DNA of 5,664 nt, taken from positions 1-5,664 of the forward strand of contig JAIROQ010000048.1 in assembly GCA_031257455.1 (NCBI GenBank). Direction: 5' to 3'. The translations under genes and the position numbers were made by a program. Source of the stretch: Prevotellaceae bacterium. GTDB taxonomy: Bacteria > Bacteroidota > Bacteroidia > Bacteroidales > UBA932. Below the pieces are notes generated by a model that saw only the letters and a program-made list of their open reading frames with translations, ran no database searches and was not told the DNA's origin. Positions 1 to 5,664 of the stretch are shown piece after piece. Position 1 is the stretch's first letter. Every line of letters begins with the position of its first letter.

Positions 1-981
1 TTGTGTCCTATCACCGGCAGCACCGCCGGCACGTTTACCCAAGCCGTTATCAGCAATCCCTCCGCCACTGTCGGCAGTATTACTACAGTTGCCGGTAACA
101 CGCGCGGCTTTTATGTAACCACCAACCCCTCGACCGTTACTGCTACGTTGAGCAACGCCACCGGCAAATTCAACTGGTGCGCCTACGGTAGCGACTACCC
201 GCCGAATGTCCTTGCGAATACTGATGGCTCTTACACATTGGCAGGAACGCCGCCATTCACATTGATTGCATCAAATGGAACAACTATGCAAACGGTAAAT
301 GGGAAAACCATTGCTACTGCTGCCGTAACCATGACGCCGGCAACAATAACAGATGCCACAGGCTATCCCGGACTTTGGTGTCCTTACACAGGCAACGATT
401 TGTACATGGATGCTATGCATCGCTGCCAACAACGCGCCAGCGGTGCACGGAACTGGGAAGCATATATAAAAGATGTGCGGGATAATCAAATTTATCGCAT
501 TGTGCAGATGCCGACCAATACTTGGTGGATGGCAGAAGACTTGGTATGGGACGGAAAACCTAATCCTACAGCTACAACTTACACCGTGCGCGGCACAGCC
601 CGCAGTTGTGCTGCCCATTATAAATGTGGCCGTTTTTACAACAGCACGGCTACCGGTGCCGGCGCTTATGCGGGTACAAACAGTGACCGCCGTGCAAGCG
701 ATGTTTGTCCTGCAGGATGGATACTCCCGTCAAATAACGAATCATGCGCCGTACAAACCTTATCCAATATTGCTAGCGTGGAACTGGGCGGCGAAGATAC
801 TAATGGCTTATCACTGGGCTGCTGCTCGAATCCAAGCTGGACGTGTGGTGAGACGCATACCAGTATAGTGTCCGGTAACGCTACAACTGTCCTCCATTGC
901 ACTACAGTCGTTCTACAGTGTGATACCAACCGAAATTTTGAAGGTGACGGCGCACGAATAGTTCGTTGTGTACGTGATTAG
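1..981 (+). CDS. FISUMP-domain surface/extracellular protein, 5'-truncated by the window edge
   Basis: The reading frame is open at base 1 and ends with TAG at 979-981, giving 326 visible codons. No signal peptide is seen and the first codon is TTG, so the true start almost certainly lies upstream. Residues about 157-326 match the Fibrobacter succinogenes major paralogous (FISUMP) domain as I know it: a D-x-RD-x-x-I-Y-R-I opening (157-167), WWMAEDL at 175-181 (family WMAENL), a CGRFYN turn (209-214), CPAGWILP at 236-243, and the terminal VRCVRD (321-326). Residues 1-150 are Thr/Ser/Gly-rich and look like an extracellular beta-sandwich module, followed by GLWCPYTGNDLYMDA (124-138). There are 14 cysteines, which suggests disulfides outside the cytoplasm. 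The usual aromatic WSST-type stretch before the C terminus is replaced by a Cys/Thr-rich segment (about 263-312). The domain has no established function; binding or adhesion is only a guess. The gene converges on dacB across 124 bp with no clear terminator. Confidence 0.85.
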   Translation: MCPITGSTAGTFTQAVISNPSATVGSITTVAGNTRGFYVTTNPSTVTATLSNATGKFNWCAYGSDYPPNVLANTDGSYTLAGTPPFTLIASNGTTMQTVNGKTIATAAVTMTPATITDATGYPGLWCPYTGNDLYMDAMHRCQQRASGARNWEAYIKDVRDNQIYRIVQMPTNTWWMAEDLVWDGKPNPTATTYTVRGTARSCAAHYKCGRFYNSTATGAGAYAGTNSDRRASDVCPAGWILPSNNESCAVQTLSNIASVELGGEDTNGLSLGCCSNPSWTCGETHTSIVSGNATTVLHCTTVVLQCDTNRNFEGDGARIVRCVRD

Positions 982-1105
982 TTTTTTAACAAAGTCCATT
1001 TAATTAACGAAAACGAAAAATATAGCTTTCAAGCAACGCTTTACCTTGTTATTATTAGGCTTTCATCGCCCAACTATGAAAAAGCGAAATGTTATCTGCT
1101 GTCTT

Positions 1106-2575
1106 TTACCATTCGGTAATTAATTCCAAAAACTTTTCTATTTTCGGCTGTATGTCCGAAATTTTGTAATTGAAATTATTGACGAGGATAGCAAAAATGA
1201 TTGTGGCTTGCGGATTTTCCGCATAACCGGCATAGCATCGCACGCCGCCCATAGAGCCGCTTTTGGCATGCAGCCGTCTTTTGTTGGGAGACGAACGCAG
1301 CAGGGTTGAAAAAGTCCCTCTGTCGCCCGGCGTAGCCAGCGTGTAGAAAAAATCTTCAACCGCTTCCGAGTGATACATCATCGTCAAATAATCGACCATG
1401 AACTGCGCCGAAACATAGTTCCTGCGCGACAAGCCGCTACCGTCCGCCATCTTGAAACCGGAGGCGGGCACCTGCAAACTGTCCAATAAATAACGCACCG
1501 CCCGCAGAGACGAGTCGTAAGAAGCATTTTGTTTCCGTTGCAGGCCAATGGTTTTAAGCAAAGTCTCGGCAAAAAAGTTGTTGCTTATTTTATTCGTGGC
1601 GGAAGCTATTTCTTTCATCGGCGGCGAAAGATGGTAGGCTACCAGCGTGCGGGGCGTAAAAGATATTTCCGGCGTAGAAACCACGCGGAGCGCGCCATCG
1701 AAGTGAATGCCCTGCCGGTTTAACAATTCGCCGAAATAGTAGATACAAGTGTACGCGGGCGCATTGTTCGAGCCTTTTACTTCCGTGCTGTCGCGATTGA
1801 CGGGAATAGCGCCGGCAAGCCGCTGCAGTTCGGAAAAAGGCGAATTATAAATTGTCGCTTGATTGCCCGAACCGGGTGCACCGGTGGTTACTTCATTGAT
1901 AAATTCGGCGCCGGGAATAAAAGGATAACAACTGCGAAGCGTAGTTTTGTCGCCTTCTTTTTGTCCCGGCGTCAATACAATGCTGTAAGCGTTTTCACAA
2001 AACGGCAGCCCGGACGGTTGTGCGCCGTAGTAGTTTCCGATATCGCCCCACATCCATGATTCGGGCGTTTCGGCAGCGCCGAGAAAGGTTTCATCGGCTA
2101 CAATATCTCCCGCCACCCGGTGGATGCCATTGGCTTTTAACGCCGCCACCCAATAGGAAAAAACTTCGTCAATGGGCGTTGCAATTGAATCCGCAGAGCC
2201 GAAGGTCGGGTCGCCGCCGCCAATAATATAAAGGTTTCCGGCAAGTGTCGAATCAATAACTGTTCCGTCATAATACAGCGAAGTGCGGTAACGGTAGTCG
2301 CTTCCGAGCGACAGCAGCGACAGTCCGGTGGTTACTAATTTAAGCGTTGAGGCAGGCAGCAATGCCGTTTGCGGGCGGTACGATGCAATCACTTGCTGCG
2401 TGGCGGCGTCTATTGCCAACAGGCTCATGGATACATGACGGAACGCCTCTTCGTTGCTTAACAATTCAACATAGGCTGCAACGGCATTGCTTTTTTCCGG
2501 CGTTTGCGCAAATACCGCCGCCGGACACAGCAACCACCATCCGAACCACCATGTTCTGCGGATTAAAGATTTCAT
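1106..2575 (-). CDS. dacB: D-alanyl-D-alanine carboxypeptidase/endopeptidase, PBP4 type (peptidase S13)
   Basis: A complete 489-residue exported penicillin-binding protein of class C. This family removes the terminal D-Ala from, or cleaves D-Ala-mDAP cross-links in, periplasmic peptidoglycan. All three serine-acyltransferase motifs are present: SxxK at S76-T-L-K79, SxN at S331-N-N333, and K[ST]G at K438-S-G440. The family-typical DGSGLSR is at 378-384. About 250 residues lie between the first two motifs, as expected for the large insert that marks the PBP4 family. Residues 1-23 form a signal peptide: positive MKSLIRR, a Trp/Leu-rich core and probable cleavage at VFA|Q. C17 sits in WLLC, which is a poor lipobox, so a soluble periplasmic protein is more likely than a lipoprotein. 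The ATG at 2573-2575 is chosen because it directly precedes this signal peptide. The gene follows the C1 peptidase by 48 bp on the same strand, and that gap holds an A/T-rich octamer array. No convincing promoter of its own was found, so co-transcription is possible. Length is normal for the family. Confidence 0.95.
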   Translation of the reverse strand: MKSLIRRTWWFGWWLLCPAAVFAQTPEKSNAVAAYVELLSNEEAFRHVSMSLLAIDAATQQVIASYRPQTALLPASTLKLVTTGLSLLSLGSDYRYRTSLYYDGTVIDSTLAGNLYIIGGGDPTFGSADSIATPIDEVFSYWVAALKANGIHRVAGDIVADETFLGAAETPESWMWGDIGNYYGAQPSGLPFCENAYSIVLTPGQKEGDKTTLRSCYPFIPGAEFINEVTTGAPGSGNQATIYNSPFSELQRLAGAIPVNRDSTEVKGSNNAPAYTCIYYFGELLNRQGIHFDGALRVVSTPEISFTPRTLVAYHLSPPMKEIASATNKISNNFFAETLLKTIGLQRKQNASYDSSLRAVRYLLDSLQVPASGFKMADGSGLSRRNYVSAQFMVDYLTMMYHSEAVEDFFYTLATPGDRGTFSTLLRSSPNKRRLHAKSGSMGGVRCYAGYAENPQATIIFAILVNNFNYKISDIQPKIEKFLELITEW

Positions 2576-2585
2576 GTCTTGAACT

Positions 2586-2617
2586 TTTAAATCTTTAAAT
2601 TTTTAAATCTTTAAATT
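2586..2617. repeat. Short tandem array, four 8-bp units (TTTAAATC/TTTAAATT alternating)
   Basis: Units lie at 2586-2593 (TTTAAATC), 2594-2601 (TTTAAATT), 2602-2609 (TTTAAATC) and 2610-2617 (TTTAAATT), so the array is also a perfect 16-bp unit repeated twice. On the minus strand, which is the coding strand of both neighbours, the octamers read GATTTAAA/AATTTAAA. The array fills most of the 48-bp gap between the peptidase stop and the dacB start, ending 10 bp upstream of the dacB ATG. It may affect initiation at dacB or simply be spacer repeat; the sequence does not decide. Confidence 0.85.
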
Positions 2618-2623
2618 ATGAAA

Positions 2624-3808
2624 TTATTTAATACCCAATTTTTGTTTAATGGCGGAGGGTATAGCATCTTTATGCACGAGAATGTTTATGGTTTTGTATT
2701 TCACGAATGCTTCCGAAGCATAGAGAAAACCTTTGTACTGGCCGGTTTCGCCCCATGAGTTTTTGACCATATAATATTTTGTACCATTTTGGTCGTTGGC
2801 AATGCCGTAAATCAACATGCCGTGGTCGTCTGTGGTTTCATAGTTATCATATCCCTGCTGGCGCAATTCCGGCGTAATGATTTTTTCATAACCCGGTTTG
2901 TTGTTATACAGTTCCGCGTCTTTATCTTTTTGCGGCAAACCCAACCAGCGCGCCTGGTCTGAGCCGGACATCTCTGCAAGGTTTACATCGGGAACGGTCG
3001 CAATACCATCCCGCGAAAATCCTTTTTCACTTACATCCGCGCCCCATGCAATCGTATAGCCGTTGTTGATGCTGTAATCGAATATACTCATAAACTCCTC
3101 CAGCGGGAGGTTGTAGGAGGTTGCCCAACGCCAGTTGTCGGGGATTTCCAATGCAAAAGCCGTGTAAAAGGGCTGATGCGTGAACGAAGTCAACGATACA
3201 TAATCAGCTATCCGGATACCGAGCGACTGGAAAAAACGCTGCGGCGTATATTCCTTCCCATTATAGGAAAAAGTCGCCGGAAGTTTTCCCAGATACGCAT
3301 CCAGAATACCGTTGAACCCGTTGTACCATGCGGAAGAGAGTTTCCTGTTTGCATTTTTCACCACCGCTTCGACATAGGCTTTGGTAAGCGCATCCAGTTC
3401 GCTGTGCACGTGCAGCTCTTCGCCGTATTGCAAGCCGTTCATAACAGCATTGGGAACGATGCCGTAGTGTTCCAGCACATACAGCACATCATAGAACGAG
3501 CCGCCTGCCGCAAAGTTGCTGTGGCCATGCAGGCGAACATATTTTTCGGCCTTGTCGGAATACGAATGGTGAACAATGAACATTTCCGAAAGGTCATACT
3601 CGCCTTTGCCCTGCCGCAACAATTCCGATTCGATAAATCCCAATCCGGAAAAGCTCCAGCAAGTACCCGAGCGGTTTTGATTTTTCACAGGCGTAACTTT
3701 CAGTTCTTTTACAGTCGTAAAAATATAACCGTCTTCTTTCTTCCCGTCTTGCGCCGGCGCTACGGCAACAAACGAAATTAACAATACAAGAATACAGATT
3801 TTTTTCAT
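2624..3808 (-). CDS. Exported C1-family cysteine peptidase (bleomycin hydrolase/PepC-like, C1B)
   Basis: A complete 394-residue papain-fold peptidase. The catalytic set is visible: Q44 (oxyanion hole) in VKNQNRSGTCWSF, nucleophile C50, H329 in TTDDHGM and N350 in VKNSWG. The long stretch between Cys and His (about 280 residues) with an insert, and the absence of a propeptide between signal and catalytic Cys, fit the bleomycin hydrolase/aminopeptidase C (C1B) branch rather than classic papains. Residues 1-19 are a signal peptide (MKKICILVLLISFVAVAPA, probable cut APA|Q), so the enzyme is exported, unlike cytosolic PepC of lactic acid bacteria. It is somewhat shorter than the roughly 440-450 residues of cytosolic homologues. 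The likely role is degradation of peptides in the periplasm or outside the cell; aminopeptidase versus endopeptidase activity cannot be told here. In C1B enzymes the C-terminal tail sits in the active site; here it ends IKQKLGIK. The ATG at 3806-3808 has an A/T-rich leader without Shine-Dalgarno and a promoter about 55 bp upstream. dacB follows 48 bp downstream. Confidence 0.92.
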   Translation of the reverse strand: MKKICILVLLISFVAVAPAQDGKKEDGYIFTTVKELKVTPVKNQNRSGTCWSFSGLGFIESELLRQGKGEYDLSEMFIVHHSYSDKAEKYVRLHGHSNFAAGGSFYDVLYVLEHYGIVPNAVMNGLQYGEELHVHSELDALTKAYVEAVVKNANRKLSSAWYNGFNGILDAYLGKLPATFSYNGKEYTPQRFFQSLGIRIADYVSLTSFTHQPFYTAFALEIPDNWRWATSYNLPLEEFMSIFDYSINNGYTIAWGADVSEKGFSRDGIATVPDVNLAEMSGSDQARWLGLPQKDKDAELYNNKPGYEKIITPELRQQGYDNYETTDDHGMLIYGIANDQNGTKYYMVKNSWGETGQYKGFLYASEAFVKYKTINILVHKDAIPSAIKQKLGIK

Positions 3809-3862
3809 GTGTTTATTTTTTATTGGTTTATTCGCTTATCTATTCATGAATTTCAATGTCTG

Positions 3863-3894
3863 CAAAGATACTTATTTTTTTATAATATTTCATT
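3863..3894 (-). promoter_or_regulatory. Putative Bacteroidota primary-sigma promoter for the C1 peptidase
   Basis: On the minus strand TATCTTTG (plus 3863-3870) matches the phylum's -7 consensus TAnnTTTG exactly. A 20-bp spacer separates it from AATG (plus 3891-3894), which keeps only the TG of the TTTG -33 element. Transcription would begin a few bases downstream, leaving a leader of roughly 50 nt before the ATG at 3808. The exact -7 match and sensible placement support the call; the weak -33 lowers it. Confidence 0.6.
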
Positions 3895-3911
3895 TAAGGT
3901 GCGATATTCTT

Positions 3912-3943
3912 ATTTACGGATTTACAGATTTACGGATTTACAG
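3912..3943. repeat. Short tandem array, four 8-bp units (ATTTACGG/ATTTACAG alternating)
   Basis: Units are 3912-3919 (ATTTACGG), 3920-3927 (ATTTACAG), 3928-3935 (ATTTACGG) and 3936-3943 (ATTTACAG), followed by a partial ATT. The array is therefore also a perfect 16-bp unit repeated twice. Shifted by one base it reads GATTTACA/GATTTACG, close to the GATTTAAA octamer of the array upstream of dacB. It lies between the two divergent promoters, upstream of both. Confidence 0.85.
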
Positions 3944-3948
3944 ATTGG

Positions 3949-3962
3949 GCTGGCGCGCCAGC
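3949..3962. promoter_or_regulatory. 14-bp perfect GC-rich palindrome in the divergent spacer; possible operator
   Basis: GCTGGCG followed directly by CGCCAGC is perfectly self-complementary and contains the rare octamer GGCGCGCC. It is a GC island in an otherwise A/T-rich spacer and sits exactly between two tandem arrays. Its left end is 43 bp upstream of the trpB2 -33 element's end of the spacer and it is upstream of both promoters. With no central loop and no following T-run it does not look like a terminator. A dimeric regulator site is possible, but no function can be shown. Confidence 0.4.
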
Positions 3963-3963
3963 A

Positions 3964-3991
3964 ATTCATACCTCATAATTCATACCTCATA
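3964..3991. repeat. Short tandem array, four 7-bp units (ATTCATA/CCTCATA alternating)
   Basis: A perfect 14-bp unit occurs twice, at 3964-3977 and 3978-3991. Each copy splits into two related heptamers ending in TCATA: ATTCATA, CCTCATA, ATTCATA, CCTCATA. The array begins one base after the GC palindrome and ends 13 bp before the -33 element of the trpB2 promoter, so a change in copy number would move upstream DNA relative to that promoter. Confidence 0.85.
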
Positions 3992-4004
3992 CTTCAAAAA
4001 ATAT

Positions 4005-4035
4005 TTTGCCAAAACAAAAAATCTTTCTACCTTTG
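4005..4035 (+). promoter_or_regulatory. Bacteroidota primary-sigma promoter for trpB2
   Basis: TTTG at 4005-4008 (-33) and TACCTTTG at 4028-4035 (-7, consensus TAnnTTTG) are separated by 19 bp, a complete match to the known Bacteroides consensus. Transcription would start around 4040-4045, giving a leader of about 50 nt to the ATG at 4092. The leader is A/T-rich, has no Shine-Dalgarno sequence, and contains no Trp-codon leader peptide, T-box or attenuator hairpin that I can see. Confidence 0.8.
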
Positions 4036-4091
4036 CGCCGGACAATCAATCTTTTTTGTGAACATAATGAATTATTAAAAAATACCTGACT

Positions 4092-5456
4092 ATGGACAAA
4101 ACCAAACGATTTCTCTTGAATGAGAAAGAAATTCCTGAAAAATGGTACAACATTGTACCGGACATGAAAAACAAACCGATGCCTATCCTGCATCCGGGTA
4201 CGAAACAGGCGTTGAAACCCGAAGACCTGTATCCGATTTTTGCGAAGGCCGTAGCCGACCAGGAACTGAACCAGACAGACCGCTGGATTGACATTCCCTG
4301 CGAAGTGCGCGACCAGTACAAGCATTACCGCGCTACGCCGCTGGTGCGTGCCTATAACTTGGAAAAAGCGCTGGACACGCCGGCACATATTTATTTCAAG
4401 AATGAAAGCGTAAGCCCGGTAGGGTCGCACAAATTGAATTCGGCTTTGGCGCAGGCCTACTACTGCAAACAGGAAGGCTTGACGCACATCACCACCGAAA
4501 CCGGCGCCGGGCAATGGGGAACGGCATTGTCATACGCCACCAAAGCCTTCGGGTTAGACCTGACGGTGTATATGGTGAAAATAAGTTATGAGCAGAAGCC
4601 TTACCGCCGTTCGCTAATGCAGACGTGGGGCGCAAAGGTTATCCCTTCGCCCAGCGACACCACCAAAGCAGGACAAAAAACCCTGTCGGAAAATCCCGAC
4701 TATCAGGGGAGTTTGGGAACGGCCATCTCGGAAGCGATTGAAGTGGCCATGCAAACGCCTAATTGCAAATATACGTTGGGGAGCGTGCTGAATCACGTAA
4801 CCCTTCACCAAACCATCATCGGGCTGGAAGCCGAAAAGCAAATGGCGCTGGCAGGCGAATATCCCGATATTGTGATTGGCTGTTTCGGCGGCGGCTCGAA
4901 CTTTGGCGGCCTGTCGTTCCCGTTCCTGCGCCACACGCTCACGGAAGGAAAGCAAACGCGCTTCATCACCGCCGAGCCTGCCTCCTGCCCGAAATTGACG
5001 CGCGGCGTATTCCAGTATGACTTCGGAGACGAAGCGGGCTATACGCCTTTATTGCCCATGTTCACGCTGGGGCATACTTTCACACCGGCCAACATTCACG
5101 CCGGCGGATTGCGCTACCACGGCGCCGGGACTATTGTCAGCCAATTGCTCAAAGACGGGCTGATTGAAGCGGTCGATATTCGCCAGTTGGATTCATTCAC
5201 TGCCGGCGTGCTCTTTGCGCAAACCGAAGGAATCGTTCCCGCACCGGAATCGGCGCATGCCATTGCAGCCACTATCAACGAAGCGTTGAAAGCAAAGGAA
5301 GAAGGAACGGCAAAAACCATTCTCTTCAACCTCTCGGGACATGGATTGATTGACATGTCGGCCTATGAACAATACCTGTCGGGCAAACTGCAAAATTATA
5401 CTTTGACAGACGAAGACATTGCCAAAAACACCGGTAAACTGGAAAAAATCGTTTAA
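4092..5456 (+). CDS. trpB: TrpB2-type tryptophan synthase beta chain (PLP enzyme)
   Basis: A complete 454-residue fold-type II PLP enzyme that joins indole and L-serine to make L-tryptophan in the cytoplasm. The PLP lysine is K114 in VGSHKLNSA; the catalytic glutamate is E136 in TETGAGQWG. The phosphate-binding GGGSN is at 266-270, AEP at 294-296, HAGGLRYHG at 336-344, EGIVPAPESAHA at 379-390, and the pyridine-nitrogen serine is S415 in NLSGHG. GSHK and GAGQWG in place of GAHK and GAGQHG, the long N-terminal extension (MDKTKRFLLNEKEIPEKWYN) and the length of about 450 residues mark the TrpB2 branch rather than classic TrpB1. TrpB2 proteins are often encoded away from trpA and do not rely on the alpha subunit in the usual way. 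Here no trpA or other trp gene is adjacent, so indole salvage or a stand-alone role is inferred. The ATG at 4092 fits the conserved N terminus and lies about 50 nt after a consensus promoter. All key residues are intact. Confidence 0.95.
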   Translation: MDKTKRFLLNEKEIPEKWYNIVPDMKNKPMPILHPGTKQALKPEDLYPIFAKAVADQELNQTDRWIDIPCEVRDQYKHYRATPLVRAYNLEKALDTPAHIYFKNESVSPVGSHKLNSALAQAYYCKQEGLTHITTETGAGQWGTALSYATKAFGLDLTVYMVKISYEQKPYRRSLMQTWGAKVIPSPSDTTKAGQKTLSENPDYQGSLGTAISEAIEVAMQTPNCKYTLGSVLNHVTLHQTIIGLEAEKQMALAGEYPDIVIGCFGGGSNFGGLSFPFLRHTLTEGKQTRFITAEPASCPKLTRGVFQYDFGDEAGYTPLLPMFTLGHTFTPANIHAGGLRYHGAGTIVSQLLKDGLIEAVDIRQLDSFTAGVLFAQTEGIVPAPESAHAIAATINEALKAKEEGTAKTILFNLSGHGLIDMSAYEQYLSGKLQNYTLTDEDIAKNTGKLEKIV

Positions 5457-5483
5457 CGGGAGAGGGAAGCATAGGGCGGATGA

Positions 5484-5511
5484 GAATTTAGAATTAGGAA
5501 TTAAGAATTGG
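5484..5511. repeat. Short tandem array, four 7-bp GAATTNN units
   Basis: Units are 5484-5490 (GAATTTA), 5491-5497 (GAATTAG), 5498-5504 (GAATTAA) and 5505-5511 (GAATTGG). A related heptamer, CAATTAG, follows at 5521-5527. The intervening bases include the 10-bp palindrome TGTGGCCACA (5513-5522), flanked by AATTG (5506-5510) on the left and CAATT (5521-5525) overlapping its right end. The array sits 27 bp past the trpB2 stop, in a spacer with no convincing rho-independent terminator. Confidence 0.75.
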
Positions 5512-5549
5512 CTGTGGCCACAATTAGAAATAAACTAAAAATAACAATT

Positions 5550-5664
5550 ATGAAAAAACTTTTCTTTCTTTTTTTAGTTGCATTTACTAATTAAACTTAC
5601 CAGTCGCTTGACTATTCTGCCCATTTTTGTGTCAATGACGTCCGCGTTTTTATAAAAAAAGCGC
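5550..5664 (+). pseudogene. Start of an exported-protein gene, interrupted by an in-frame stop; cut by the window end
   Basis: The ATG at 5550 is preceded by an A-rich leader of the type seen before genes in this phylum, and it opens a typical signal-peptide start, MKKLFFLFLVAFTN. TAA at 5592-5594 ends it after 14 codons. In the same frame the sequence stays open after the stop for 23 more codons to the edge (TYQSLDYSAHFCVND and on), which by itself is short enough to be chance. Three readings are possible: a decayed gene, a gene cut by an insertion just after the signal peptide, or a base error. A small functional 14-residue peptide is less likely. The downstream residues are not recognisable, so no product is named. 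Confidence 0.35.
5644..5664. other. Weak inverted repeat at the extreme window end
   Basis: GCGTTTTT (5644-5651) can pair with AAAAGCGC (5657-5664) around a 5-base loop, with one G-T wobble. It ends exactly at the last base. No T-tract follows on either strand within view, so it is not a supported terminator. It may be low-complexity coincidence, or part of a repeat at which the sequence breaks off. Confidence 0.2.

Noticed and set aside
2..17. TTG at position 1 as the genuine start of the FISUMP protein
   Set aside because: No signal peptide follows although the protein looks extracellular, and the frame is simply open at the edge; a truncated gene is more likely.
40..69. C17 of DacB as a lipoprotein cysteine (checked at the gene's N terminus, residues 13-17)
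   Set aside because: The context WLLC lacks the small residue required before the Cys, while VFA|Q at residue 23 is a good ordinary signal-peptidase site. The gene itself lies at 1106-2575.
982..1105. Possible bidirectional terminator between the FISUMP gene and dacB
   Set aside because: Only 3-6 bp arms are found (for example CGCTTT at 1037-1042 with AAAGCG at 1081-1086, loop of 38), without a proper stem and T-run.
3176..3781. 201-codon open frame antisense to the C1 peptidase
   Set aside because: It lies wholly opposite a gene with intact catalytic motifs and has no recognisable domain or leader; best explained as a shadow of that gene's codon pattern.
3809..4078. Open frames of 84 and 89 codons crossing the divergent spacer
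   Set aside because: They run through both promoters, both tandem arrays and the palindrome; the translations are repeat-derived low-complexity sequence with no family resemblance.
4067..4078. Mini-ORF MNY in the trpB2 leader as a regulatory leader peptide
   Set aside because: Three codons, no Trp codon, no attenuator hairpin; ATG plus stop is expected by chance in such A/T-rich sequence.
3987..4514. 175-codon minus-strand open frame opposite the start of trpB2
   Set aside because: It overlaps conserved trpB2 coding sequence and the trpB2 promoter, and its product is not recognisable.

Overview
The window reads as a piece of a Bacteroidota chromosome, most likely order Bacteroidales. The case rests on two promoters of the TTTG-N19/20-TAnnTTTG type used by the primary sigma factor of this phylum, A/T-rich leaders without Shine-Dalgarno sequences, spacers far more A+T-rich than the genes, and the gene content (a FISUMP-domain surface protein, an exported C1B-type cysteine peptidase, a TrpB2-type tryptophan synthase beta chain). 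The genus cannot be fixed from the sequence.

Layout. Positions 1-981 (+) hold the C-terminal part of a Cys- and Thr-rich FISUMP protein whose start lies outside the window. It converges on a two-gene minus-strand block: dacB (2575 to 1106), an exported penicillin-binding-protein-4-type DD-carboxypeptidase/endopeptidase, preceded 48 bp upstream by an exported papain-fold peptidase (3808 to 2624). A 283-bp divergent spacer (3809-4091) separates the peptidase from trpB2 (4092-5456, +). That spacer carries both promoters, two short tandem arrays and a 14-bp perfect GC palindrome. After trpB2 comes a 93-bp spacer with another short tandem array, then a signal-peptide-like gene start at 5550 that hits an in-frame stop after 14 codons. 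The sequence ends at 5664.

How the genes fit together. The two minus-strand genes may form one transcription unit of exported hydrolases, one acting on peptidoglycan cross-links and one on proteins or peptides. TrpB2 stands alone, with no trpA or other trp gene in view, and would fit tryptophan formation from indole and serine. Nothing in the window points to a defence system, CRISPR array, RNA gene or recognisable complete mobile element. The most unusual structure is in the spacers: four arrays, each made of four 7- or 8-bp units, three of them with units alternating in an ABAB pattern, and two of them apparently built on the same GATTTANN octamer.
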